From: Paraburkholderia sp.
Lineage (GTDB): Bacteria > Pseudomonadota > Gammaproteobacteria > Burkholderiales > Burkholderiaceae
Length of the DNA: 43,222 nt
NCBI GenBank assembly: GCA_031286755.1
Contig: JAITTX010000146.1
Location: forward strand, 1 to 43,222
Direction of reading: 5' to 3'
Part shown: positions 10,412-17,904 of the stretch, one piece after another
Position numbering within the stretch: the first letter of the stretch is position 1
Layout: each line of letters starts with the position of its first letter
Notes under the pieces: model-generated
Told to the model about the DNA's origin: nothing
The model's database searches: none
The model's input: only the letters and a program-made list of their open reading frames with translations
Position numbers and translations under genes: made by a program

Positions 10412-11065
10412 CTACGCCGTTTCCTGCGTCGCGAGCCCCGAAGGCAACGAGCTGATGCGCTTCACCTCGCGCGAGTCGAGCCAGTTCGGCGTGCGCGCGC
10501 AGTAGAGCACCATGGGCAGCGCGTCCTCGCCCCAGAAGAGCTGCTTGTTCATCCAGAAGGTGGGCACGCCGAACACGCCCATCGCGATGGCATCGTTGGT
10601 GTTGCGGCGTAGTTGCGCGCGCACCGATTCCTGCTCGATCATCGCCTCGCCGTGCGCGATGCCCACGCGCTCGCACAGTTGCTCGAAGCCTTCCTCGCTC
10701 GACGGGTCGCGGCCCTCGCGCCAGATGAAGCGGAAGATCTCGCGCACGCAGGCAAACTCGCCGCCGGCGGCGATGGCGAGCAGCATCGGCTTGACCGAGT
10801 CGAACGGATGCGCGGGCGGCATCTTGAACGGAATGCCGAGCTGCTCAGCACGAAACAGCGCGTGCCGGTAGGTGAAGATGCGCCTGGCCGGAATCGCCGA
10901 ACTCAACGGCGTGCCCCAGTGGCGGTACAGGTCGCTCAGCAATACCGGCGTGGGCGTGAAGTCGAAGCCCGGCCATTTGTTGTATTGCTCCAGCAGCAGG
11001 TACGAGAACGGCGACACGAAGTCGTAGAACCAGGCCGGCCGGTTGGCGTCGATGCCGCTGATCAT
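10412..11065 (-). CDS. DsbA-family protein, 2-hydroxychromene-2-carboxylate isomerase-like
   Basis: This is a 217-residue thioredoxin-fold protein of the HCCA isomerase / kappa-class glutathione transferase group, cytosolic. The start has the family motif WFYDFVSPFSYLLLE (residues 12-26), where the serine replaces the redox CXXC cysteine, and the cis-proline loop GVFGVPTFWM (V167-P168). Members isomerise ring-fission products in naphthalene-type degradation or conjugate glutathione. No other aromatic catabolic gene is nearby, so the substrate is open. A strong GGAGGA sequence stands before ATG 11065. The LysR gene downstream may control it. Confidence 0.85.
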   Translation of the reverse strand: MISGIDANRPAWFYDFVSPFSYLLLEQYNKWPGFDFTPTPVLLSDLYRHWGTPLSSAIPARRIFTYRHALFRAEQLGIPFKMPPAHPFDSVKPMLLAIAAGGEFACVREIFRFIWREGRDPSSEEGFEQLCERVGIAHGEAMIEQESVRAQLRRNTNDAIAMGVFGVPTFWMNKQLFWGEDALPMVLYCARTPNWLDSREVKRISSLPSGLATQETA

Positions 11066-11209
11066 GCTGTTCCTCCGAGATGGGCTGCTTGTGGGCCGCC
11101 TGTGGGCCGCATCGGCGGCCGATTGTTCGAGTATCGATCGCGAGTATTGATCGAATTGGCTCTGGCGTGCTGCTTTTTTCGCTCGCGGGTCTCACGCGCC
11201 GCACGGGCT

Positions 11210-12619
11210 TCAGGTCCGGACATCGCCGGCTTCGGGGTCCGCGTCGCCGTTATCGGCATCGTCTTCCATGGCCGAAAGCCGCTCGCGCACGGCCAGCAGG
11301 CGCTCGCGCACGAAGCCGATATGCTCGCGCAGCACGTAGAACTGGCCCGCGTAGGCAAGCGGCATCTTCATGCCGTTCACCGACTCCTCGATCTTGTCGA
11401 GCTGGCGCGTGAGCGTGCGCCGCTCTTCGGGCGAGTTGTCGGCGTTCGCCGCGCGCTCGAGCGCGATGAGCGAGCCGTACCAGCGGTAGATGCGCGATTT
11501 TACCCGCCATGCATAGAGGCCCGGCACGAGCCGCAAGCCGGGAATCAGCACCACGATGATCGGCACGAGCACCACGACGAGGCGGTCGGCTAGGCTCGCG
11601 AGCCAGAACGGCAGCACGCGGTAGAGGAAGCCCTTGCCCGACTTGTAGTAGCGCGCGGCGTCGTTGCTGACCGGGAAGTCTTGCGCGCGCGGCGCCGGGA
11701 ATTCACCGGCGCGTTGCAGGAGCGTCGATTTGCCGTGCACTTCCTTGGCCGCTTCGATCAGGAGATCGGAAAGCGCCGGATGGAGCGAATCGCGCGCAAC
11801 CAGTTCCGCCGTGGGCGCGATGAAGTGCAGCGGCGCGGCGGGCAGATTGCGCCCGAAATCGAACGCGCCCATCGGGATCGTGATGGCCGTGAGGTACGGG
11901 AAGCGGCGCGCGTAGGCGTCGGCCTGGGCGAAGTCGAAGAAGCGCACGCCCGGCATGCGCATCAGGCGCCCCATGACGGGCGGCTGCGCGGAGTCGCCGG
12001 CGAGGAAGGCCACGTCGATCTTGCCCTCCACGAGCGCGCGCGCGGCGTCCTCGCCCGAGAGCGGCAGCAGTTTGGTCTTGCCGCCCGGCTCGATGCCGTT
12101 GGCCTTGAGCAGCGTGAGCGCGAGCTCGCGCGTGCCGCTGCCCTCGGCGCCGATGGCGATGCGCTCGCCCGCGAACTCCGAGAGCAGCCCCACGGGCGGT
12201 CCGTGATAGAACACCGCGAGCGGCACGTAAGCCACGCTGCCGAGCGAGGCGAGGCCTTCGGGCGGCTTGCTCGTGAGCCCGTCCTGGACGAAGGCGACAT
12301 CCACGTGCGAGGCCGGGTCGGCAAGCCGCTGCAGGTTTTGCGCCGAGCCTTCCGATTCGAGCACGTTCACAGTGATGTTGTTGCGCGCGAGGATCGTCTT
12401 GTACTTCTGCGCGGCGTTCCAGAACGTGCTGCCCTTGGGTCCCGCGCTCATGGTGAGCGTGCTGGGCGGCGCGGGCTGGATGAGGCGCACGGCCAGCCAG
12501 ATGGCGGCGGCGCTGATCAGCAGGATGGGGCCGAACGAGACGGCCAGGTCGCGCCATGAAATCGCCACGAAGCGGGCGACGAGACGGGGAGGGGATTTGC
12601 GGCCTTTGGGGAACTTCAT
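11210..12619 (-). CDS. TAXI-family TRAP-type solute-binding protein, membrane anchored
   Basis: The 469-residue protein has an N-terminal membrane segment (about residues 27-47) and a TAXI-type periplasmic binding domain (about 52-330; MSAGPKGSTFWNAAQKYKT and GEGSGTRELALTLLKANGI-like elements). A second, strongly hydrophobic segment (LVVVLVPIIVVLIPG, about 350-370) is followed by a charged, probably helical tail of about 90 residues. Ordinary TAXI binding proteins are soluble, secreted and about 320 residues, so this belongs to the longer anchored subgroup. No DctQ/DctM permease gene is nearby, so it may serve a distant TRAP permease or act as a sensor. The ligand is unknown. Confidence 0.85.
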   Translation of the reverse strand: MKFPKGRKSPPRLVARFVAISWRDLAVSFGPILLISAAAIWLAVRLIQPAPPSTLTMSAGPKGSTFWNAAQKYKTILARNNITVNVLESEGSAQNLQRLADPASHVDVAFVQDGLTSKPPEGLASLGSVAYVPLAVFYHGPPVGLLSEFAGERIAIGAEGSGTRELALTLLKANGIEPGGKTKLLPLSGEDAARALVEGKIDVAFLAGDSAQPPVMGRLMRMPGVRFFDFAQADAYARRFPYLTAITIPMGAFDFGRNLPAAPLHFIAPTAELVARDSLHPALSDLLIEAAKEVHGKSTLLQRAGEFPAPRAQDFPVSNDAARYYKSGKGFLYRVLPFWLASLADRLVVVLVPIIVVLIPGLRLVPGLYAWRVKSRIYRWYGSLIALERAANADNSPEERRTLTRQLDKIEESVNGMKMPLAYAGQFYVLREHIGFVRERLLAVRERLSAMEDDADNGDADPEAGDVRT

Positions 12620-13271
12620 TGGGGAATGGCGGGCCTCGGGAGGTTCGGGAAAGATTGCGCGGCGCGTCCAGGGTTGCGCCCAGGATCATGTCCGCGCCGG
12701 CACGCCCGCGCCGGTCTGCCCATGCTGGTGCCCCCGCAAGGATGCCCGCGCCGGTGTGCTCGCCGATGTTACCTGAGATTGGACGTTGCGACGGCATGTC
12801 CGCCGCGGCGCGTGCCACCCAGGCCGCACCACCGAGGGCGCGCCACTAAACTCTTTGCACTCGCGCCGCACCCAGGCTAAATTGTGGATCGCCATGGCGT
12901 TTGCGCCATGAGGCACGAGCCACAAGGCCGTCCAGTCCATAACAAGCTACCAGGCATAATCAGGCAATCGATGCAGGCGCGGGCCAACCGGTGAGACAAA
13001 CCGGACAGACGCCGCGCGCCGCCACTGCCGTCGCGGCGGTCCCATGTGCCGTCGCGTGCCATTCAATCCTTGCCTCTCGCAGCAGCGTGTCCGGGCCATG
13101 GCGGTGTCCGTGCACGCGAGCGCGCGCTCGCCTCGCACGCCGCCCGTGGGTGTCGTAACGAAGCCGTCAGATTCGGTCTGGCGGACGGCGAGCCAGTCCG
13201 TCCGTTGGCCGGGAAGGCGGTCTATCCTCGCAACGAGCGAAGCAACAACGCGAAAGCAACAAGGAGAAAAC
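12620..13271. other. Long intergenic region before the BON-domain gene
   Basis: I support no gene in these 652 bp; the open frames across it are GC-driven. It holds a 16-bp direct repeat, GCCCGCGCCGGTsTGC, at 12704-12719 and 12744-12759 (40 bp apart), and a 7-bp stem with a TTTG loop (12893-12910, CATGGCG/CGCCATG). AAGGAG at 13261-13266 is the ribosome binding site of the next gene. No promoter is convincing by eye. Confidence 0.4.
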
Positions 13272-13637
13272 ATGAAATCGGTCGCTTTTCTGAAGACGCT
13301 GACCGCGGTGGCCTGCGTGACGGTCGCCTGCAGCGTGTATGCCCAGGACAATTCGGCGGCGAGCGGCGCGGCTGCCGCGACGGCAGCGGCCCCGACGGCG
13401 GCGGCGCCGGCTTCCAGCAAGAAGGTCGACCGCAAGCTCGGCTACACGGTGCGCAAGGCGCTCTCGAAGGCGCAGGGCGTCGATGTCTCGAACATCACGG
13501 TGCGCTCGCGCAGCGGCGCGGTCACGCTCACGGGCTCGGTGCCCAGCCAGGGCCAGATCGAGAAGGCGGGTGCGGTCGCGAAGGGCGTGGCCGGCGTGAA
13601 GTCGGTGTCGAACAAGCTGACGGTCATGCAGCAGTAA
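13272..13637 (+). CDS. Periplasmic BON-domain protein (OsmY-like)
   Basis: This is a 121-residue exported protein. A Sec signal peptide covers about residues 1-24 (hydrophobic LTAVACVTVACSVYA, cleavage before QDN). An Ala/Thr-rich linker follows, then a single BON domain from about residue 52 to the end (ITVRSRSGAVTLTGSVPSQG, GVKSVSNKLTV). BON domains bind phospholipid surfaces, and OsmY-type proteins protect the envelope under stress. AAGGAG six bases before ATG 13272 fixes the start. It is monocistronic with its own terminator. Confidence 0.9.
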   Translation: MKSVAFLKTLTAVACVTVACSVYAQDNSAASGAAAATAAAPTAAAPASSKKVDRKLGYTVRKALSKAQGVDVSNITVRSRSGAVTLTGSVPSQGQIEKAGAVAKGVAGVKSVSNKLTVMQQ

Positions 13638-13710
13638 AGCCGCGTTTTATTGACGGACTGCCCGCGGTTCGGCGCCAGAGTGGCGCGGGCCACGGGCATG
13701 GGCCGTGCGA

Positions 13711-13745
13711 AGAGGCCCCGGTATGTCGCCGGGGCCTCTTTTTTT
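13711..13745 (+). terminator. Rho-independent terminator of the BON-domain gene
   Basis: A perfect 11-bp stem, AGAGGCCCCGG (13711-13721) with its complement (13729-13739), closes a 7-base loop and runs into seven T (13739-13745). Confidence 0.93.
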
Positions 13746-13862
13746 CGCGGATTTTGCGCGGACGAGGCGGCGGCCGGCGCGCGCCGTTTATGTGGACTGA
13801 CACACAGCATTCCCGTGATCTGGGGTATACCTTGTAGGTGCGCGGACTCTGCGGAGGCGCGC

Positions 13863-14147
13863 ATGGCTTCATTGCGGGGAAATGCCATGATCATTCACAC
13901 CTACACTGATTTGCCGCTCGTCGACCGGGCGGCGTTCGAGCTGGCGTGCGCGCGGCACGGCTTCGCTCCGATTCACTTCGACGTGCATGGAGAAACCGAT
14001 CCCGACGATCCCGAGCACAGCGAACTCGTGATCGTGCGGCGCGGGGCCTGGGCCCAGGCGTACCGCATCGACGCGCGCGGCCAGTGGCTGCGCCAGTTCG
14101 AGACCGATCTGAACGGTCGCTTCTTTAGCAGCGCGCCGCACGTCTGA
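13863..14147 (+). CDS. Conserved-looking small hypothetical protein
   Basis: This 94-residue protein is not recognised. It is rich in acidic residues and His (HFDVHGETDPDDPEHSELV), has no signal peptide or membrane segment, and ends FFSSAPHV. ATG 13863 is preceded by GGAGG (13853-13857). An in-frame ATG at 13887 with GGGGA before it would give 86 residues and is the alternative start. The regular third-position GC bias supports coding. It stands alone after the BON terminator and is convergent with the TauE gene. Confidence 0.65.
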   Translation: MASLRGNAMIIHTYTDLPLVDRAAFELACARHGFAPIHFDVHGETDPDDPEHSELVIVRRGAWAQAYRIDARGQWLRQFETDLNGRFFSSAPHV

Positions 14148-14258
14148 GCGTCGCCGGCGCTTAAGGCAAGCCCGCCGCGCGGCCCGCGCGTGGCGCGAAC
14201 ACCTTTGTGTGCTCGCGCCGCGCCCCAGGGCGGGACGCGCCCGGGGGCATCGGGCGGC

Positions 14259-15047
14259 TCAGGCGAGCACGAGGCGCACGCCCACGAGCGTGAGCGTTGC
14301 CGCGAGCAAGCCGCGCAGCAGCTTTTCGGGTGCGCGCGCGGAGAGCATGATGCCGATCGCGATGCCCGGCAGCGAGCCGCAGAGCAGCGAAAGCAGCATC
14401 GACCAGTCGATCGAGCCGAGCAGCCAATGCCCCGCGCCCGCGAGCAGCGTGAGCGGCACGGCGTGCGCCACGTCGGAGCCGACGATGCGCACCGTCGGCA
14501 GCGTCGGATAGAGCAGCAGCAGCACGGTCACGCCGATCGCGCCCGCGCCCACCGAGGTGAGCGACACCAACACACCCAGCACGGCGCCCGTGAGGATGGT
14601 GCAGAACAGCGTGCGCGCTTCGCTCGGGCCATGGCGATGGCGCGCCGCGAACGCGGCGAGTTGCGGCCGGAAGATCAGCGCCACCGCGGTGACGAGCAGC
14701 GCCGCCCCCAGCACCGCCTGGATCAGATGCCCGGCGCGCGGCGAGTCCATGCCGTAGCGGTGCAGCAGGATCAGCGTGATCGTGGCGGCCGGCACGCTGC
14801 CCGTCGCGAGGCGCAGCGTCACGCGCCAGTCCACCGAGCCCTTGAGCCCGTGCACGAGCGTGCCCGCCGACTTGGTGGCCGCCGCATAGAGCAGGTCGGT
14901 GCCCACCGCCGTGGCCGGATGCACATGAAAGAGCAGCACGAGGATCGGTGTCATCAGCGAGCCGCCGCCCACGCCAGTCAGGCCGACCAGAAACCCGACC
15001 AGCAGGCCGGAGAGCGAATAAAGCGGATCGATATGAGGTAGGACCAT
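14259..15047 (-). CDS. TauE/SafE family membrane protein (sulfite/organosulfonate exporter type)
   Basis: This is a 262-residue inner membrane protein with about eight hydrophobic segments and the two duplicated half motifs: LLVGFLVGLTGVGGGSLMTP at the N-terminus and GAVLGVLVSLTSVGAGAIG in the second half. Family members export sulfite, sulfoacetate or related anions. I start at ATG 15047 (MVLPHIDPLYSL), which places the first membrane segment at the normal distance. The frame is open to 15161, but the extra 38 residues look non-family. It is monocistronic. It is a different branch from the second TauE gene at 16939-17784. Confidence 0.87.
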   Translation of the reverse strand: MVLPHIDPLYSLSGLLVGFLVGLTGVGGGSLMTPILVLLFHVHPATAVGTDLLYAAATKSAGTLVHGLKGSVDWRVTLRLATGSVPAATITLILLHRYGMDSPRAGHLIQAVLGAALLVTAVALIFRPQLAAFAARHRHGPSEARTLFCTILTGAVLGVLVSLTSVGAGAIGVTVLLLLYPTLPTVRIVGSDVAHAVPLTLLAGAGHWLLGSIDWSMLLSLLCGSLPGIAIGIMLSARAPEKLLRGLLAATLTLVGVRLVLA

Positions 15048-15350
15048 CGCGGGCGTCGCAAATCGCGCAGCTTTTTGTTGAAAGGATGGGGCCACGCAGG
15101 GGGCCAGGGTCGGGCCACGCATGCCGGGGCAGGTCTTCATGCCTCGCGGATGACGCGGCAACGCTCACGCGCGTCCACCGCAAGAGGGTAAGCGTAGCGT
15201 CAGGCTGGACAGCGGCAAAGGCTGGCGGCGAAAATCCGCTATTGTCGCAAAACCGGAGGATCGGCGCAGGGTCGGTTCGAATCTCCCCCCGAAATCTACG
15301 GGATAACGCCGCCGCGCACGGTTGCTCACCCCGCCTCACTAAAACGACTC
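15048..15350. other. Divergent intergenic region between tauE-like and rarD-like genes
   Basis: No gene is supported in these 303 bp. The region must hold both promoters, but no clear hexamer pair is visible. A sequence resembling a tRNA T-loop (15271-15290) is discussed among the rejected items. Confidence 0.35.
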
Positions 15351-16244
15351 ATGAATCCCGGCATTGCCTACGCCCTTTGCGCTTTCACCATCTGGGGCCT
15401 TTTTCCGGTCTACTTCAAGACGCTCCACCAGATTCCCGCCCTCGAGATGCTCGCGCATCGCATGGCGTGGTCGCTCGTGTTCATTCTCGCCGTGCTGCTG
15501 GTGCGGCACCACTGGGCATGGCTGCGGCCCGCGCTGCGCAACCGGCGTCTCGTCGCGCGCTTCACCGCGAGCGCCGTGCTGCTCTCGGCCAACTGGGGCA
15601 TCTACATCTGGGCCGTGAACGCCGGGCATATCGTCGAGGCGAGCCTGGGCTACTTCATCAATCCGCTCATCAACGTGCTGTTCGGCTATGCCTTCCTGCG
15701 CGAGCGGTTGCGGGCGGTGCAATGGTGCGCGGTGGCGGTCGCCACGCTCGGCGTGGCCTGGCTCACCTGGCAAAACGGCGCGCCGCCGTGGATCAGCCTC
15801 GCGCTCGCGCTGACCTTCGGCGGCTACGGCCTGTTGCGCAAGACCGCGCAGCTTGGCGCGCTCGAAGGTCTCGCGCTCGAGACGGTGCTGCTCTTTCCCG
15901 TCGCCGTCGTCTATCTGACGATCATCGGCCTGGCCGGGGCGAGCCATTTCACGCATGCGCCGCTCGGGCTGCAACTGCTGCTGGTGGCCGCCGGGCCGAT
16001 CACGGCCGTGCCGCTGCTTCTTTTCGCGGCCGCGGCGCGGCGCATTCCGCTTTCGATGCTCGGTCTCATCCAGTACGTCACGCCCACGCTCCAGCTTCTG
16101 GCCGGCGTGCTCGTGTACGGCGAGCCGTTCGGCTCGGTGCGCGCCGTTGGCTACGGCGCGATCTGGGTCGCGCTCGCGATTTATTCGTTCGAAGGGCTGC
16201 GCGCCACTTTGCTCGCGGCGCGGCGAGCACGCGACATGGCTTGA
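15351..16244 (+). CDS. rarD: RarD-type EamA/DMT permease
   Basis: This is a 297-residue inner membrane protein of the drug/metabolite transporter superfamily with about ten hydrophobic segments. The RarD signatures are GIAYALCAFTIWGLFPVYFK at the start, LSANWGIYIWAVNAGHIVEASLGYF-type helix pairs and the conserved FINPLINVLFGYAFLRERL. Members of this branch are linked to chloramphenicol sensitivity, but the true substrate is unknown. ATG 15351 has no strong Shine-Dalgarno but matches the family start exactly. It is divergent from the TauE gene. Confidence 0.9.
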   Translation: MNPGIAYALCAFTIWGLFPVYFKTLHQIPALEMLAHRMAWSLVFILAVLLVRHHWAWLRPALRNRRLVARFTASAVLLSANWGIYIWAVNAGHIVEASLGYFINPLINVLFGYAFLRERLRAVQWCAVAVATLGVAWLTWQNGAPPWISLALALTFGGYGLLRKTAQLGALEGLALETVLLFPVAVVYLTIIGLAGASHFTHAPLGLQLLLVAAGPITAVPLLLFAAAARRIPLSMLGLIQYVTPTLQLLAGVLVYGEPFGSVRAVGYGAIWVALAIYSFEGLRATLLAARRARDMA

Positions 16245-16319
16245 GCGTCAGCGGCGCCTGGTGCGAATGATTCGATTGAGACTGGCTCGTGCGCCCGCCT
16301 CGCGCTAGCATCTTTCGAT

Positions 16320-16356
16320 GCACGGCCCGCTCGCGCTGGCGCACGGCGGGCCGTGC
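16320..16356. promoter_or_regulatory. Perfect 11-bp hairpin without T-run before the DUF5594-like gene
   Basis: GCACGGCCCGC (16320-16330) pairs perfectly with 16346-16356 around a 15-base loop. There is no T-run on either strand, so it is not an ordinary terminator. It lies about 90 bases before a start codon and could be an attenuating leader structure or an operator. Confidence 0.4.
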
Positions 16357-16444
16357 CGCAGCTGTCCGGCGCGGGCGTCGCAATCGCCTCGATCGCCTCG
16401 GTCGGCAGGCACGCTCGACACAAACAAAAAGGAGACATCCGCGC

Positions 16445-16825
16445 ATGAATAGCGCCGCCGCTCATCGCTTCGAAGTTGAATTCGCGCCGCGCATCGCCGC
16501 CGTGCTCGCGAGCCATTTCGGCCCCGCGGTGCGCGTGGAGGTCATGCCGAACGAGGGGCGCGGCCACCCCACGCGCGTGCGCGTTCAGGGCATGCCGAGC
16601 GAGCTGCGGCATCCGTATGCGTATCCGTTGAACGTGTCGCTCACGTGGGACGTCGACGAGATCGAGCGCCTCATGGAGCCCGGTGGCGAGGCGCGCTTCG
16701 AGCATTATCTGCAGGCGACGGTGCGCAAGATGGCCTCGTGGGAGACGGCGCGCCCGGTGGACTTTTCCTCGCGCACGCAAGGCGAGCCGGAAGTGCTGTT
16801 AGGCGGGCTCGACTTCGAGGGCTGA
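16445..16825 (+). CDS. DUF5594-like small protein
   Basis: This 126-residue cytosolic protein resembles the Burkholderia-specific DUF5594 family, of unknown function. Visible features are FEVEFAPRIAAVLASHFGP near the start and WETARPVDFSSRTQGEPEV near the end, with no membrane segment. AGGAGA (about 16429-16434) supports ATG 16445. Its stop codon lies inside the first unit of a 12-bp tandem repeat, so repeat changes could affect the transcript end but not the protein. Confidence in coding is high; confidence in the family name is moderate. Confidence 0.75.
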   Translation: MNSAAAHRFEVEFAPRIAAVLASHFGPAVRVEVMPNEGRGHPTRVRVQGMPSELRHPYAYPLNVSLTWDVDEIERLMEPGGEARFEHYLQATVRKMASWETARPVDFSSRTQGEPEVLLGGLDFEG

Positions 16826-16902
16826 TTTCAGGGCTGATTTCAGGGCCGATTTCAGCGCCGATTTCAGAGCCGATTTCAGAGCCGATTTCAGAGCCGATCG
16901 CG
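16819..16902. repeat. 12-bp tandem repeat, six copies plus a partial
   Basis: The units are GGGCTGATTTCA twice, GGGCCGATTTCA, GCGCCGATTTCA, GAGCCGATTTCA twice (16819-16890), then a decayed GAGCCGATCGCG. The array starts at the DUF5594-like stop codon and lies between two convergent genes. The 5'-to-3' drift (GGGCT to GAGCC) shows stepwise duplication. Confidence 0.95.
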
Positions 16903-16938
16903 CGGGCTTGCGCCGCACTGAGCCTCGCCGCGCATGCG

Positions 16939-17784
16939 TCAGATTCTGCCCACGAGCACGATCGCATGAACGGCCTTCACGGCCATGCCCACCGCGACAC
17001 AGCCTGCGAATACCGCAAACGACTGCTGCAGCCGCGCGCCGCTCACGTGGCGGGCGAAGCCGCGCCCGCCCAGCATGCCGGCGAGCGCGCCCGCCGCGAA
17101 CGGCAAGGCGTTGAGCCAGAGCAGGTGGCCGCTGGCCGCCGAAGCGGCCACGCCCGCCGCCGAGACGAGCGCGATCACCGCGAGCGAGGTGGCCACGATG
17201 CCTTGCATCGGAATGTCCGACGCGCGCTTGAGCGCGGGCACGATCACGAAGCCGCCGCCCACGCCGAGCAGCCCCGAGAGAAACCCGGAAACGGCGCCCG
17301 AGAGCGCGAGCGCCCGCGCGCAGGGCGCGGTCCAGTCGAGCTTGCCGCGCTCGAGATTCAGCCGGCACGGCAGGTCGGACGGGCAGGGTTCGGCGCCGCC
17401 TTGCAGATCGTGCGCCGCGCCGGGCTTTTGCCGGAACATGCGCCACGCCACGCGCGCCATCACGAGCGCGAACACGAGCGTGAGCGGGGCGTCGGGCACG
17501 CGGTGCGCGACCCACAGCCCAGCGGGCGAGATGACGGCGCCGGTTGCGGCCATGAGCGCGGCGGCCTTGTAGCGCACCTTGCCTTCGCGCAGCGCGAGCA
17601 GGGCGCCGATGCCCGCCGCGAGCGCGACGGCGAAGAGCCCGATGGGCGCGGCTTGCGCGACGCCGAGCCCGAGGCCGAACACCAGCAGCGGCACGGCGAC
17701 GATGGCTCCGCCCGCGCCCGTGAGCGCGAGGATGAGTCCGACGACCGAGCCGAGGGCAGCGCTCGCGAGGGTAGTGGCGTCCAT
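16939..17784 (-). CDS. TauE/SafE exporter of the sulfide detoxification island
   Basis: This is a 281-residue inner membrane protein with about eight hydrophobic segments. The duplicated family motif appears as LILALTGAGGAIVAVPLLVF in the first half and GLLGVGGGFVIVPAL in the second. A central hydrophilic loop of about 40 residues contains two cysteines (PCPSDLPCRLN). It lies downstream of the SQR fusion on the same strand, so export of sulfite or thiosulfate made by persulfide oxidation is a reasonable inference. The 114-bp gap to the SQR gene, filled with short repeats, means it may have its own promoter. ATG 17784 is the only sensible start. Confidence 0.87.
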   Translation of the reverse strand: MDATTLASAALGSVVGLILALTGAGGAIVAVPLLVFGLGLGVAQAAPIGLFAVALAAGIGALLALREGKVRYKAAALMAATGAVISPAGLWVAHRVPDAPLTLVFALVMARVAWRMFRQKPGAAHDLQGGAEPCPSDLPCRLNLERGKLDWTAPCARALALSGAVSGFLSGLLGVGGGFVIVPALKRASDIPMQGIVATSLAVIALVSAAGVAASAASGHLLWLNALPFAAGALAGMLGGRGFARHVSGARLQQSFAVFAGCVAVGMAVKAVHAIVLVGRI

Positions 17785-17802
17785 GATCCGTGGTTTCGTG
17801 TG

Positions 17803-17904
17803 TCGACCGGAGTTAGTGCTTTAGCACCTGCTCCGGTCCCATGCCTTGACGGCGATCGACCAGAGTTAGCGCTTCAGCTATCGACCAGCGTCAGCGCTTC
17901 AGTG
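17803..17904. repeat. Three imperfect 24-bp direct repeats around the SQR stop codon
   Basis: The copies are 17803-17826, 17856-17879 and 17881-17904, with shared core TCGACCrGmGTyAGyGCTTy. The last copy contains the stop codon of the SQR fusion gene, so the end of that gene appears to have been duplicated twice into the spacer. Confidence 0.8.

Noticed and set aside
12703..13837. Several open frames of 150-370 codons around the BON-domain gene
   Set aside because: None has a good start signal or a recognisable domain. All have skewed Arg/Pro/Ala composition, and they overlap the clearly signalled BON gene or the TAXI gene.
15271..15290. GGTTCGAATC resembling a tRNA T-loop, possibly a tRNA or phage attachment remnant
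   Set aside because: The flanks do not pair as a T-stem and no acceptor, D or anticodon arm is present nearby. No integrase gene is seen.
16819..17515. Minus-strand frames that read the 12-bp repeat as ALKS or SEIG peptide repeats
   Set aside because: These frames run into the 3' part of tauE in the wrong frame and lack a start signal. The repeat is intergenic.
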